DNA of 64,000 nucleotides from Pseudomonas profundi (GCF_008638305.1 NZ_VTPZ01000015.1:39230-103229); one strand, 5' to 3'; positions 40,208-49,297 are shown, counted from the stretch's first letter. Numbers and translations are program-made. The notes: generated from the sequence alone by a model not told the origin.

Positions 40208-42394
40208 ATGTCGGGGAAACAGCCGGTCGAGGTTCTGCTTCGCCCAGCGGTGGAGCTATATACCGTCGCGGCGTGTGCAGGCGCCGCGTTTCTGTCCCTG
40301 GTGGCCCCGTGGTCGCTCGCGCTGAGCCCCGCCATGGGTGTCGGCAGCGCGCTGGCGTTCGGAGCCTATGGCGCGATCCGCTACCGCGATGCCCGCGTCA
40401 TCCTGTGCTACCGGCGCAACATCCGTCGCCTGCCGCGCTACGTGATGACCAGCAAGGACGTGCCGGTCAGCCAGCAACGTCTGTTTGTGGGACGCGGCTT
40501 TCTGTGGGAGCAGAAACACACCCATAGGCTCATGCAGACGTACCGGCCAGAGTTTCGGCGCTACGTCGAGCCGACGCCGGCCTATCGGCTGGCCCGGCGC
40601 CTGGAGGAACGGCTGGAGTTCGCGCCGTTCCCGCTGTCCCGGCTATCGAAACTCACCGGCTGGGACGTGCCTTTCAATCCGGTGCGGCCGCTGCCGCCAG
40701 TGGGCGGCCTGCCGCGCCTGCACGGCATCGAACCCGACGAGGTGGACGTCAGCCTGCCGCTGGGTGAGCGCGTGGGCCACTCCTTGGTTTTGGGAACGAC
40801 AAGGGTGGGCAAAACACGTTTGGCCGAACTCTTCGTCACTCAAGACATCCGCCGGAGGAACGCCGCGGGCGAACACGAGGTCGTGATCGTCATCGACCCC
40901 AAAGGAGATGCCGATCTCCTGAAGCGGATGTATGTCGAGGCCAAGCGCGCGGGCCGCGAAGGCGAGTTCTATGTCTTCCATTTGGGGTGGCCGGACATTT
41001 CGGCACGCTACAACGCCGTAGGCCGATTCGGTCGCATCTCGGAAGTCGCCACCCGCATCGCGGGGCAGCTCTCCGGCGAAGGCAACAGCGCAGCCTTCAG
41101 GGAATTCGCGTGGCGCTTCGTCAACATCATTGCCCGCGCCTTGGTGGAACTGGGGCAGCGCCCGGACTACATGCTGATCCAGCGGCACGTCATCAACATC
41201 GACGCGCTGTTCATCGAGTACGCCCAGCACTACTTCGCCAAGACCGAGCCCAAAGCCTGGGAGGTGATCGTCCAGATCGAGGCCAAGCTCAACGAGAAGA
41301 ACATCCCGCGCAACATGATTGGGCGCGAGAAGCGCGTGGTGGCGCTGGAGCAGTACCTATCCCAGGCCCGTAACTACGACCCGGTGCTCGACGGCCTGCG
41401 CTCGGCGGTTCGCTACGACAAGACGTATTTCGACAAGATCGTCGCGTCTTTGCTGCCGCTGCTGGAGAAGCTCACCAGCGGGAAGATTTCCCAGCTTCTG
41501 GCGCCGAACTATTCCGACCTGGCCGACCCCCGCCCGATCTTCGATTGGATGCAGGTCATCCGAAAGCGCGCAGTCGTCTATGTGGGCCTGGACGCGCTAT
41601 CCGATGCCGAGGTCGCCGCAGCGGTCGGCAACTCGATGTTCAGCGATCTCGTTTCGGTGGCAGGCCATATCTACAAGCACGGGATCGATGACGGCCTGCC
41701 GGGCGCATCGGCTGGCACGCGCGTGCCGATCAACGTCCACGCGGATGAATTCAATGAACTGATGGGTGACGAGTTCGTGCCGCTGATCAACAAAGGCGGC
41801 GGCGCCGGTCTGCAGGTCACCGCGTACACGCAGACGCTTTCGGACATCGAGGCCCGTATCGGGAACCGCGCCAAAGCGGGTCAAGTGATTGGCAATTTCA
41901 ACAATCTGTTCATGCTGAGGGTCAGGGAGACGGCCACCGCCGAACTGCTGACCCGGCAATTGCCGAAGGTCGAGGTCTATACGACCACCATCGTCTCCGG
42001 CGCGACCGACAGCTCGGACATCCGCGGCGCGACGGACTTCACCAGCAACACGCAGGACCGCATCAGCATGTCCAGCGTGCCGATGATCGAGCCGTCGCAC
42101 GTCGTCGCCTTACCCAAGGGCCAATGTTTCGCATTGTTGCAGGGCGGCCAGCTTTGGAAGGTTCGCATGCCGCTGCCGGCACCGGACCCCGATGAGGTCA
42201 TGCCGCAGGATCTGCAACAACTGGCGGGCTACATGCGCCAGAGCTACAGCGAGGCCACGCAGTGGTGGGAGCTCACCAGTTCCCCGGCGTTGCAGGACGG
42301 GGCCTTGCCCGACGACCTGTTGGATGATGCCGCTGCGGCCGAACCTGGCCCGGTGGCCACCGACGACAGCGCCGGCAATGAGGCCTCGCCATGA
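40208..42394 (+). CDS. traD: TraD-type coupling protein (TOL family)
   Basis: A 728-aa hexameric DNA-pumping ATPase that links the relaxosome to the type IV channel. Two N-terminal membrane helices (residues 17-60) are followed by the motor domain: Walker A LGTTRVGKTRLAE (near 196), Walker B-like VVIVIDPKGDAD (near 226) and VPINVHADEFNELMGDEF (near 510). The ending is acidic, Pro/Ala-rich, and likely contacts the relaxosome. Family TIGR03754. Confidence 0.93.
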   Translation: MSGKQPVEVLLRPAVELYTVAACAGAAFLSLVAPWSLALSPAMGVGSALAFGAYGAIRYRDARVILCYRRNIRRLPRYVMTSKDVPVSQQRLFVGRGFLWEQKHTHRLMQTYRPEFRRYVEPTPAYRLARRLEERLEFAPFPLSRLSKLTGWDVPFNPVRPLPPVGGLPRLHGIEPDEVDVSLPLGERVGHSLVLGTTRVGKTRLAELFVTQDIRRRNAAGEHEVVIVIDPKGDADLLKRMYVEAKRAGREGEFYVFHLGWPDISARYNAVGRFGRISEVATRIAGQLSGEGNSAAFREFAWRFVNIIARALVELGQRPDYMLIQRHVINIDALFIEYAQHYFAKTEPKAWEVIVQIEAKLNEKNIPRNMIGREKRVVALEQYLSQARNYDPVLDGLRSAVRYDKTYFDKIVASLLPLLEKLTSGKISQLLAPNYSDLADPRPIFDWMQVIRKRAVVYVGLDALSDAEVAAAVGNSMFSDLVSVAGHIYKHGIDDGLPGASAGTRVPINVHADEFNELMGDEFVPLINKGGGAGLQVTAYTQTLSDIEARIGNRAKAGQVIGNFNNLFMLRVRETATAELLTRQLPKVEVYTTTIVSGATDSSDIRGATDFTSNTQDRISMSSVPMIEPSHVVALPKGQCFALLQGGQLWKVRMPLPAPDPDEVMPQDLQQLAGYMRQSYSEATQWWELTSSPALQDGALPDDLLDDAAAAEPGPVATDDSAGNEASP

Positions 42395-43140
42395 AGGATG
42401 CCGCCTCGACCGCGCAGCGGGAGCAGAACCAGCGCCAAGGCCTGATCGTCGGCACCATCACCTTGCCGTTCCGGCTGCTGGGGGTGCTGATCGGCTCGCT
42501 GCTGTTCTCCATTGTCGTGGAGTGCGTCGGAATGCACCTGTTCTGGAAGGACGAGGGCTGGCGACACTCCCAGCAGATGTTGCAGTACGAGTTGGGGCAC
42601 CTGTCCAACCACTTCACGCGCAGCGTGGTCGTGCAGGAACCGGGGCGCACGGCGCACGAGCTGGTGGATACCGGATACGAATGGGTGTTCGTGCGCTCGG
42701 GCTTGCTGGAGCGCATGAGCCAGACCGCCGAGCGCGCCCGTGCACCCAGCCACGGGCAGACACGCAACTTTCGCTACTACATCAGCCAGGCCTATGTCTG
42801 GACCGAGAGCTACCTGATCGCCGCAGCCTTCACGACGCTGACCTTCCTTGTGCGCCTGCTGGTCCTGGTGCTCACGTTGCCGCTGATCCTCACCGCGGCA
42901 TTCGTCGGCCTGATCGACGGCCTAGTGCGGAGGGACGTGCGCCGGTTCGGCGCGGGCCGCGAATCGGGCTTCATCTACCACCGCGCGAAAGCAAGCCTGA
43001 TGCCGCTGGCCGTTCTGCCCTGGGTCACGTACCTGGCCTTGCCGATCTCGGTGCATCCACTGCTGATTCTGCTGCCGAGCGCCGCCTTGCTGGGGCTGGC
43101 CGTGAGCCTGACCGCGGGCAGCTTCAAGAAATACCTTTAG
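42391..43140 (+). CDS. PFL_4697-family membrane protein (TIGR03747)
   Basis: A 249-aa integral membrane protein (DUF4400-like) with about four membrane helices: residues 20-45 (TITLPFRLLGVLIGSLLFSIV), 145-180 (IAAAFTTLTFLVRLLVLVLTLPLILTAAF) and 205-245. HTRSVVVQEPGRTAHEL-like sequence lies between. It overlaps traD by ATGA. In the usual ICE gene order RAQPRD follows directly; here 5.7 kb of cargo is inserted. Confidence 0.88.
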   Translation: MKDAASTAQREQNQRQGLIVGTITLPFRLLGVLIGSLLFSIVVECVGMHLFWKDEGWRHSQQMLQYELGHLSNHFTRSVVVQEPGRTAHELVDTGYEWVFVRSGLLERMSQTAERARAPSHGQTRNFRYYISQAYVWTESYLIAAAFTTLTFLVRLLVLVLTLPLILTAAFVGLIDGLVRRDVRRFGAGRESGFIYHRAKASLMPLAVLPWVTYLALPISVHPLLILLPSAALLGLAVSLTAGSFKKYL

Positions 43141-43169
43141 GCGAATGCTGTCCCGCGTGGCTGTAGTGC

Positions 43170-45794
43170 TCATCGGTTCTGCAGAACATCTAACGCAGCG
43201 TCCAACGCCGTAATCGATTCGACAATGACTCTCACTAAGGAGCGGTCGAACTCGTGGTCTCGCTGGGAATCGTGGACACCGCTGTTGAGACACCCCCATT
43301 CAATGCTTCCTGCACCAACACCAAGCAGCCGGGTCAAAGCGACAACGACGTCTGGCGCGCCAGCATGCTGCGCGGAGATGCGATCGACGGCTGATCTCAA
43401 CTTTGCGCATTTGTTGTTCAATTCCCAGGGGGAGCGTGGCCCGCCTAGCTTGAGTTCGATGCGCCCATCTGCTCGCCGGCCCAGCCAAGTCCAGAGACGG
43501 TCAGTCAGACTCTCCAGCGCGGGCCGCGCCTGGCGCAGCGCCTCACGCTTCTCATCGGCTGCCAACGCCTGCTGGGCCAACAGGACGTAGTTCTTCGTCG
43601 GTGGATCGCTGTCAACGCGCAGCTCATGCTCGCCCTGGTGCGGGAGGAACTTGTAGCGCTTGATGGACCCGGCCCGCCGGGCGCCCAATTCCTGCTGGAT
43701 CCGGTGCAGAAACTCCTCGGCGTGTGAGGTGAGGATGACCTGCTTGCCGACGAGCAAGCCATCCTCGAAGAAGGTACGCCAGATTCCGTCACGATGGTCA
43801 TCGTCGATCGCGTTGACGACGTCATCGAAAATGACCACGGGGCACCCCTGCGCGATGTTCTTCGCCAGCAGAATCGCCAGACCCAGGCACTTGATATGCC
43901 CTTCGCTGAAGACCACCAGCGCGTCATAGCGCACGCCAGGCTCACCGGTGAACTCTACTTCGATCTTGCCGTTTTCGGCGACAGGCAGCCACAACGCGTG
44001 CAAGAGGTCGCCAGGCGGATCAGCACGATTGAATGCGTTGTACAGATTGCGTGCCTGTTCTCCGAGGCCCTGGAGCAGCACGCCCGGCAATGCGGCCAAG
44101 TAGGCTTGGATTTCGGGCAAGAAGCCGTCGTAGGCGGCCTTGACCCGCAGGTGGTGCGCGACTACCGGCACTTCGGTTGCGACCGACTCGATCAACTCAC
44201 GGTTCGCCTCGTCAAATTGGGCCACGGTCTGGCGGGCAGCGGCCATTTCTTGGTCGGCTGTCATGCGTATGGTCCGCAGCCGTTCGATCTCCAGCCGGTG
44301 CTGGTCCAGTGCGTCCCGCTCCCGGGCCAGCGCCCCGCGCAGGGCATGCGCTTCGCGGGCTTGCGCGTCGGCGCGCTCGATGATTTCCGTGACCTGCAGC
44401 AGAGCGTTCCAGGCACGCCGGTCGCCATCGACCCATGCGCCAAGCCAGGCGCCTGTCGAGGTAGGCGGCAATGGAGGCAGGCCTGCTGCCTGCAACTGTG
44501 CAGGACAAGCGTTTGCGCCAACCGCGACTACCCGACGCATCTCGTCCCACAGCGCCCGCACCGCCTCGCTCAACTGCGTCCGTAGGCCGGCTTCCTGCTG
44601 CTGGAGGGTGGCCAACTGCGCGAGCTGCTCCAGGCCCGTGCGGGCCTTGGCGAAAGGATCCTGTGCGACAGCAGCCAATCCGGTTCCGCATGCGGGACAG
44701 GTGGTCGCCCCGTCAGTCAAGGCCAGCACAGCCTCGTAGAGCTTAGCGTACGACACTTCCCCAGCACGCGCCGAAAGCTGTCCGGTGGCCGCCTGCCACA
44801 GGCCTTGAAGGTGATAAGCCTCATCCAGCAGCGTCTGCAGCCGCGCTTGGCTCACCTCATGAACGGCAGGTGGGACGGCAACCAGTTGCGCCTGGACGTA
44901 CGGCAGCCGCCCTTGCTGCTCCGGTGTGCCGAGCAGCCAGTCAACGCAAGCCTGGTACGTCGCGCCGGGCGACATTCGTTGCGCCAGCGCTTGCTCGGAG
45001 TTCTCCACCGCCGCGATCTTTTGCGGATAAGCAGCGATCGTCTGTTCAGAGTTCGCCAACTGCAAGCGCCGCTGCGCGAGTTGAGTAGCCTGGGCGCCGA
45101 CGAGCATCAGGTCTTGGTCGAGCGCGGGATTGAAGCCGCGCACGAAGTCGCTGAACTGATCCACGCCAAACAAGGTAGCGATGAGCTGCCGCTGATCGCC
45201 CGGAGTACGCGCCGCGATGCGGGCGAAGTCATCGAGGCGGTTCTTTTCGATGAAGCAGAAGCGGTACTCCGCTTCGTTGGGCTGCACAGCCTGGGCCTGG
45301 TCTGGTGCTCCGGAAGACAGGACGGGCGCGACATGGCGACGCAACCGGGCATTGTTGCAGTATGTCCGTTGGTCGACCCGCTTGACTTGGGCCTCGCTGA
45401 TGGAGCCGAGCATCGCCACTTCCAGCGCCTCGCAGAAGCTGCTCTTGCCGGTACCGTTGGCGCCATAGACCAAAGTGATGTCGTGGCTGAGGTCGAATGT
45501 CTCTTGCCGCATGAATCCGCGAAACGGTCCCACCTCAAGCTGGCGCAGGCGCCCCAGCGCCGGCCCGACTTCGGGTCCGTGGCCATCTCCCTGGTACGCG
45601 ACCGGCATCTGCGCCAAATGGGCGACGGCCAGTGGCGCCATGCGGGTGGAGCGTCCACGGCGCGCTGCACCAACTTCAGCCAGAGGTTGCAGGTGATCAA
45701 GCACCAGATGCGCGAGCCGGCACACGTCGTCATGCACCTGGCGTTGCGCCAAGTGCGCCAAGAAGCGGTGGTACTCCGAATGAATGCTTGCCAT
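43170..45794 (-). CDS. SMC/Rad50-like ATPase with zinc-hook CxxC
   Basis: An 874-aa ATPase. Residues 1-80 are a separate helical extension; Walker A is GANGTGKSS (111-119), CPAC at 366-369 sits between long coiled coils like a Rad50 zinc hook, the ABC signature is FSEGH (629-633), Walker B VVIFDD (653-658) and H-loop TSHAEEF follows. The C-terminal domain (740-874) has Arg757-x3-Glu761 and LNSGVH (His841), which recalls the Arg-Glu-His triad of PrrC/RloC anticodon nucleases. It is the last gene of a four-gene operon. Start chosen at the ATG at 45794, with AGAGGGGG just upstream. Confidence 0.8.
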   Translation of the reverse strand: MASIHSEYHRFLAHLAQRQVHDDVCRLAHLVLDHLQPLAEVGAARRGRSTRMAPLAVAHLAQMPVAYQGDGHGPEVGPALGRLRQLEVGPFRGFMRQETFDLSHDITLVYGANGTGKSSFCEALEVAMLGSISEAQVKRVDQRTYCNNARLRRHVAPVLSSGAPDQAQAVQPNEAEYRFCFIEKNRLDDFARIAARTPGDQRQLIATLFGVDQFSDFVRGFNPALDQDLMLVGAQATQLAQRRLQLANSEQTIAAYPQKIAAVENSEQALAQRMSPGATYQACVDWLLGTPEQQGRLPYVQAQLVAVPPAVHEVSQARLQTLLDEAYHLQGLWQAATGQLSARAGEVSYAKLYEAVLALTDGATTCPACGTGLAAVAQDPFAKARTGLEQLAQLATLQQQEAGLRTQLSEAVRALWDEMRRVVAVGANACPAQLQAAGLPPLPPTSTGAWLGAWVDGDRRAWNALLQVTEIIERADAQAREAHALRGALARERDALDQHRLEIERLRTIRMTADQEMAAARQTVAQFDEANRELIESVATEVPVVAHHLRVKAAYDGFLPEIQAYLAALPGVLLQGLGEQARNLYNAFNRADPPGDLLHALWLPVAENGKIEVEFTGEPGVRYDALVVFSEGHIKCLGLAILLAKNIAQGCPVVIFDDVVNAIDDDHRDGIWRTFFEDGLLVGKQVILTSHAEEFLHRIQQELGARRAGSIKRYKFLPHQGEHELRVDSDPPTKNYVLLAQQALAADEKREALRQARPALESLTDRLWTWLGRRADGRIELKLGGPRSPWELNNKCAKLRSAVDRISAQHAGAPDVVVALTRLLGVGAGSIEWGCLNSGVHDSQRDHEFDRSLVRVIVESITALDAALDVLQNR

Positions 45795-45894
45795 GCAGCC
45801 CCCTCTACACAGGAAGACGCTTCGATGGCGTCCTTGATGATGTTGATCGGTCGCCAGCGCAGTAGGCACAGGCGGGTCATGCTTCCATTCGCTA

Positions 45895-46947
45895 TTACGG
45901 TTTGTGGAAGTTCTCAGCAAAATAGTCGATGACCTGCCCCGCTTGGGATCCCTGACGGAAACGCTTTTGCTCCTCGAAGTCGATCGAGGGCAGCATATGG
46001 ATCAGTTGATGATCGGCGTACAGCGCCATGACCTTCTCGGCATCCAGTACCCCGGCGCGTTGTCCGGTAAGCGTATTCGCCGCTTCGATGGCCGCGCCGA
46101 TCATCACGTCCGCCACTTGCACTGCAGGACTGTGCTTTGAATCGATCTGAGTCACGGACTGAAGCTTGAGCGGAAAGGTGATGCTGGCGATCTCCGATTG
46201 ACGAAACGTGATCGGTTTCTCATGGCGGATGTACCGCTGCAGCAGGTCGTGATAAGTGAGCAGGTTCTTGGACTGATCGTGCTCGACCCGATACGGGCCG
46301 TCAGCCATGATTTCCATCCGACTGACCAGGGACTGCAGCACCACGAAAGCAGCATCGGTGTTGACGCCCGGCGTGACGATCGCCTTCAGGCATTCAGGGG
46401 CAGCGAACTGCGCAAGCGGGCCAAGCGCTTCCGGCAGTTCCCACCAGCGCGATGCGCACGCCGCATCGATCAGGTTCCCAAGCGCCTCCGAGCTCTTTTC
46501 CTTCACCGCGCGCTGGAAGCTGACCAACAGCCGGTCGAGCGCGCCTTTGCCGAGGAGCGTCGGTCCAACCGTATACAGCAGCGACGCAAGCGAGTAGTTC
46601 TGCCCGTCTTCGTAGAAGTCCATGCCGCGCTCGTAGTAGAACGGCTCGACCGCGTAGTCCAGGAACATCAGCAGCAACAGGTAGCGCTTGTCGCAGACGT
46701 AGGTCACGCACTTGTGGTCGGTTAGCAAGTCGCGCTGCAGCGCCATCAGACGGGGGTGATTGGCTGGGCGCCGAGCCAACGCCCGGTACTTGAGTTCGTC
46801 CGCCTGAAGCTTGGGAAAGTGCTCCCGGATCAGGCGCCCGGCCTCGTCATCCTCAATGGCGATGGCCGTCGCTCCTTGGAACCGCTGCTCAGGGTTCATC
46901 AGGTCAAAGCCGGTATAACCACTTTCATCGATCCGGAAGCATTCCAT
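45895..46947 (-). CDS. DUF3800 protein
   Basis: A 350-aa DUF3800 protein. The N-terminal FRIDESGYTGFDL and the C-terminal QVADVMIGAAIEAANTLTG (near residue 270) are the family hallmarks; acidic residues in these motifs suggest an RNase H-like nuclease fold. The middle region is long, with a Tyr-rich segment (LDYAVEPFYYERGMDFYEDGQNY). The start codon directly follows the stop of the 52-aa ORF. DUF3800 proteins often occur in defence contexts beside ATPases, so it may be the effector here; this is inferred. Confidence 0.8.
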   Translation of the reverse strand: MECFRIDESGYTGFDLMNPEQRFQGATAIAIEDDEAGRLIREHFPKLQADELKYRALARRPANHPRLMALQRDLLTDHKCVTYVCDKRYLLLLMFLDYAVEPFYYERGMDFYEDGQNYSLASLLYTVGPTLLGKGALDRLLVSFQRAVKEKSSEALGNLIDAACASRWWELPEALGPLAQFAAPECLKAIVTPGVNTDAAFVVLQSLVSRMEIMADGPYRVEHDQSKNLLTYHDLLQRYIRHEKPITFRQSEIASITFPLKLQSVTQIDSKHSPAVQVADVMIGAAIEAANTLTGQRAGVLDAEKVMALYADHQLIHMLPSIDFEEQKRFRQGSQAGQVIDYFAENFHKP

Positions 46948-47106
46948 TCAACTCTTCCCCTGGACAATGGACACTCCGATCCTGTCGGCCAATTCGAGCA
47001 CGGCATCGTAGGCACCGACGTCGTTGTGCGAAGGCTCAGACGCGGCCGAGGATGGTTCACTAGGTGGCTCGCCATCGGCGGGCAGATTGGCGCATCGCTT
47101 AGTCAT
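46948..47106 (-). CDS. 52-aa linker ORF of the ATPase/DUF3800 operon
   Basis: The ATG overlaps the stop region of the upstream gene (CATGACTAA) and the TGA is followed at once by the ATG of the DUF3800 gene, so it is translationally coupled on both sides. The first half is Ser/Pro/Glu-rich (LPADGEPPSEPSSAASEPS), the second half hydrophobic-helical (YDAVLELADRIGVSIVQGKS). It could be an adaptor or antitoxin-like peptide. No family recognised. Confidence 0.6.
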   Translation of the reverse strand: MTKRCANLPADGEPPSEPSSAASEPSHNDVGAYDAVLELADRIGVSIVQGKS

Positions 47107-47773
47107 GGGTCATTTCAAGAATTTCATCCACAGCGGCCGCAATGACACGGTCCGGTGCCGAAGCGAGTAGATCCTGGGGACGATTTCCACCCAGGAAGCT
47201 GTTTTCGGAGCGGAACCAATAAGCCATGCCCCAGCCGTCTTTGTGTCCTTCGAAGGTTTCAATCACTTTGGCCAGCGATTTCAGTGGACGGAAACCAGCG
47301 TCACGATCCAGCCCGTAGTCCGGAAAGTAATCGATGCCACCGTGGTTGATAGCGAAGATTTGGCGTTGCTTCTTCCACTTATTGGGCTGAGCGCTCGGGT
47401 TCCGGGTGCTCAGTTCCGCGAGTTGTGCGATGTTCGCGGCGGTCAACCAGTCTCCACTTTCCAACACCGCCTTACGCGCCTGCACCAGCAGGCTCGCTTC
47501 CTTGAGCAGCCGGGGCGACAGCGGATTGCGCGGCACGAGCATTTCTGCCAGCCGTTCGAGCGATTCGCGGTCCTGACGTTCAAGCAGCACCTCGAACATG
47601 GATGAAGCGACGTTGGTGAAGTTTTCCGCCAATGCCGCGAAAACACTGGGCTTGATGTGGTCGAACGCCACCACCAGCACGTGGTCAGCCTGCGACCGAG
47701 CGAGTTGAGCCTGAATCTCTTTGGGCGTACCCACAAGGGTCGACACGCCGAGACGGTCTGCAACGACGCTCAT
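47099..47773 (-). CDS. MbcA/ParS (DUF2384)-like protein
   Basis: A 224-aa protein and first gene of the operon. The C-terminal third (QIFAINHGGIDYFPDYGLD, RPLKSLAKVIETF, GMAYWFRSENSFLGGNRPQDLL, RVIAAAVDEI) matches the toxin-binding domain of Xre/MbcA/ParS antitoxins, which pair with RES-type toxins; no RES gene is present. The middle is helical. The ATG at 47773 is set by GAGGAGTCAGTC; an ATG at 47836 would add 21 residues without a ribosome-binding site. Confidence 0.65.
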   Translation of the reverse strand: MSVVADRLGVSTLVGTPKEIQAQLARSQADHVLVVAFDHIKPSVFAALAENFTNVASSMFEVLLERQDRESLERLAEMLVPRNPLSPRLLKEASLLVQARKAVLESGDWLTAANIAQLAELSTRNPSAQPNKWKKQRQIFAINHGGIDYFPDYGLDRDAGFRPLKSLAKVIETFEGHKDGWGMAYWFRSENSFLGGNRPQDLLASAPDRVIAAAVDEILEMTHD

Positions 47774-47877
47774 GACTGACTCCTCAAATGGGTTATTTAC
47801 GCTATTTGATATTACTATATCGACCATAACCTTCAATGCCCAGACACTTCGGATTCTTGGGACCTAAGGAGCACACC
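47774..47877. promoter_or_regulatory. divergent AT-rich promoter region
   Basis: The 104 nt between the MbcA/ParS-like gene (leftwards) and the AbiH gene (rightwards) contain an AT-rich core (GTTATTTACGCTATTTGATA near 47791), unusual in this GC-rich element. It must hold promoters for both directions, so the two defence-like units may be co-regulated. Confidence 0.5.
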
Positions 47878-48780
47878 GTGCACCCCACCACGCTTTATGT
47901 AGTCGGCAATGGATTCGACCTGTGGCACGGCATTCCATCGGGCCTCGGACAGTTCAAGGAGTATGTCCTGGCCACAGACCGGGACATTCATCGCGAGGTC
48001 GAGGACTACCTTCCAGCCGGAGACGACTGGTGCGACTTGGAATTAGCCCTGGCTGAACTGGATGCCGATATGCTGGTCGACAACTTGGGGCACTTCATGG
48101 GGGCCTATGGTGCCGAGGACTGGAGTGATTCAGGGCACCACGACTTTCAGTACGAGGTGGGGAACGTCGTCGAGCGACTGTCCAAGGGGCTTCGGACGCG
48201 CTTTGCCGAATGGATCCGAGACTTGCCCATCCCGACACACGACACCGCCCCGCGACGGCTTGCGACGCTGGATCCACAGGCGCTGTTCCTGACCTTCAAC
48301 TACACGAGCACGTTGGACACTCTCTATGGCATCGATCTGGCACGTGTTCTGCACATCCACGGCCGATCCGATGCGGCAGACGATGAGTTGGTCTTGGGCC
48401 ACGCCTGGAATCCCCAATCCCGCCCCTCGCTCAACGACCGTCCGGATATCGAGGAGATCGATACCCGGGTGGCTGAAGCCAACGACATCATCGACGACTA
48501 CTTCTCAGCCACCTTCAAGCGTTCCGAGGAACTGATCGCCCAGCATAGGACGTTTTTTCAGGCGTTGGGAGCCATCCAGAAGGTCGTCGTGCTTGGCCAC
48601 TCTCTGTCCCCCGTGGATGCGATCTACTTCCAGGCGCTCCTTCAGCAGCCCAGCGTTGCCGCGGCGCGATGGACAGTCGCATGCCGCAGCAAACAAGAGT
48701 GGCCTGATAAGGAACAACGGCTCGTCGCCCTGGGTTTGTGGCCGGGTGCTGGACAGCCATCTTCTTGGGACGCACTGTAG
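47878..48780 (+). CDS. abiH: AbiH-family abortive-infection protein
   Basis: A 300-aa protein of the bacteriophage abortive-infection AbiH family. The opening TLYVVGNGFDLWHGIPSGLGQFKEYV is the family signature; LFLTFNYTSTLDTLYG and VLHIHGRSDAADDELVLGHAWN follow, then VVLGHSLSPVDAIYF. I prefer a GTG start at 47878, which has AAGGAG 8 nt upstream; an ATG at 47836 lacks a ribosome-binding site. The mechanism of AbiH is unknown. Confidence 0.87.
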   Translation: MHPTTLYVVGNGFDLWHGIPSGLGQFKEYVLATDRDIHREVEDYLPAGDDWCDLELALAELDADMLVDNLGHFMGAYGAEDWSDSGHHDFQYEVGNVVERLSKGLRTRFAEWIRDLPIPTHDTAPRRLATLDPQALFLTFNYTSTLDTLYGIDLARVLHIHGRSDAADDELVLGHAWNPQSRPSLNDRPDIEEIDTRVAEANDIIDDYFSATFKRSEELIAQHRTFFQALGAIQKVVVLGHSLSPVDAIYFQALLQQPSVAAARWTVACRSKQEWPDKEQRLVALGLWPGAGQPSSWDAL

Positions 48781-48848
48781 AACAAAGCGTCGTTCGCTCC
48801 TGTATTTGCGGATCGCTGCGCACCTAATCCGGTCGGCCCCAGTTCCTA

Positions 48849-48855
48849 TTGTTTG
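48849..48855 (+). promoter_or_regulatory. TTGTTTG motif upstream of the RAQPRD operon
   Basis: CTATTGTTTGTGG lies 62 nt before the RAQPRD gene and matches the motif before topB, pilL and the PFL_4709 gene. It marks the point where the secretion cluster resumes after the cargo block. Confidence 0.45.
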
Positions 48856-48916
48856 TGGCCTAAAGCAGCCCTGATCTCCACGATCAAGCCATTGCTGATT
48901 TCACAGGAATGGCGCG

Positions 48917-49297
48917 ATGTTGGCTCCGATCTGGCTGCGCGCCGCGCATCGCGGCGTGCCCACTTTTCTCGTGACGGCCCTCCTGCTGGGCCAGTCCCCG
49001 ATGGCGTTGGCCGAGCCCCCCACGCAGCGCCAGGAACTGGTCGCGGCGCTGCGCCAGCTCGACGCGCTGGAGCGCACCGTCGCCGACAGCGCCGCGCATG
49101 CCCCCATCCAGCCGGGAGAGCGCTACCACTTCGATTACCCGCGGCTGCTGGCTGACCTAGCGCGCGTGCGCGCCGGTATCCAGGCCCACCTCTCACCTTC
49201 GCGTGCCCAGCCGCGCGACCCCTCCGAACTGGCCGGCGACTACCGCACTGAGCGGGCCGTCGAGCCATCGCCGACGACCGCGGAGGTCAAGCCATGA
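48917..49297 (+). CDS. RAQPRD-family ICE protein
   Basis: A 126-aa exported protein (signal peptide residues 1-32, ending MALAEP). It contains the defining motif SRAQPRDPSELAGDYR near residue 96. The mature part is helical (LVAALRQLDALERTVADSA). It starts a run of overlapping genes for the inner part of the conjugation channel. CAGGAATGGCGCG precedes the ATG. Confidence 0.92.
   Translation: MLAPIWLRAAHRGVPTFLVTALLLGQSPMALAEPPTQRQELVAALRQLDALERTVADSAAHAPIQPGERYHFDYPRLLADLARVRAGIQAHLSPSRAQPRDPSELAGDYRTERAVEPSPTTAEVKP

Noticed and set aside
44805..45932. Plus-strand frame of 375 codons inside the ATPase gene
   Set aside because: Antisense to coiled-coil and Walker A coding sequence and without a ribosome-binding site.
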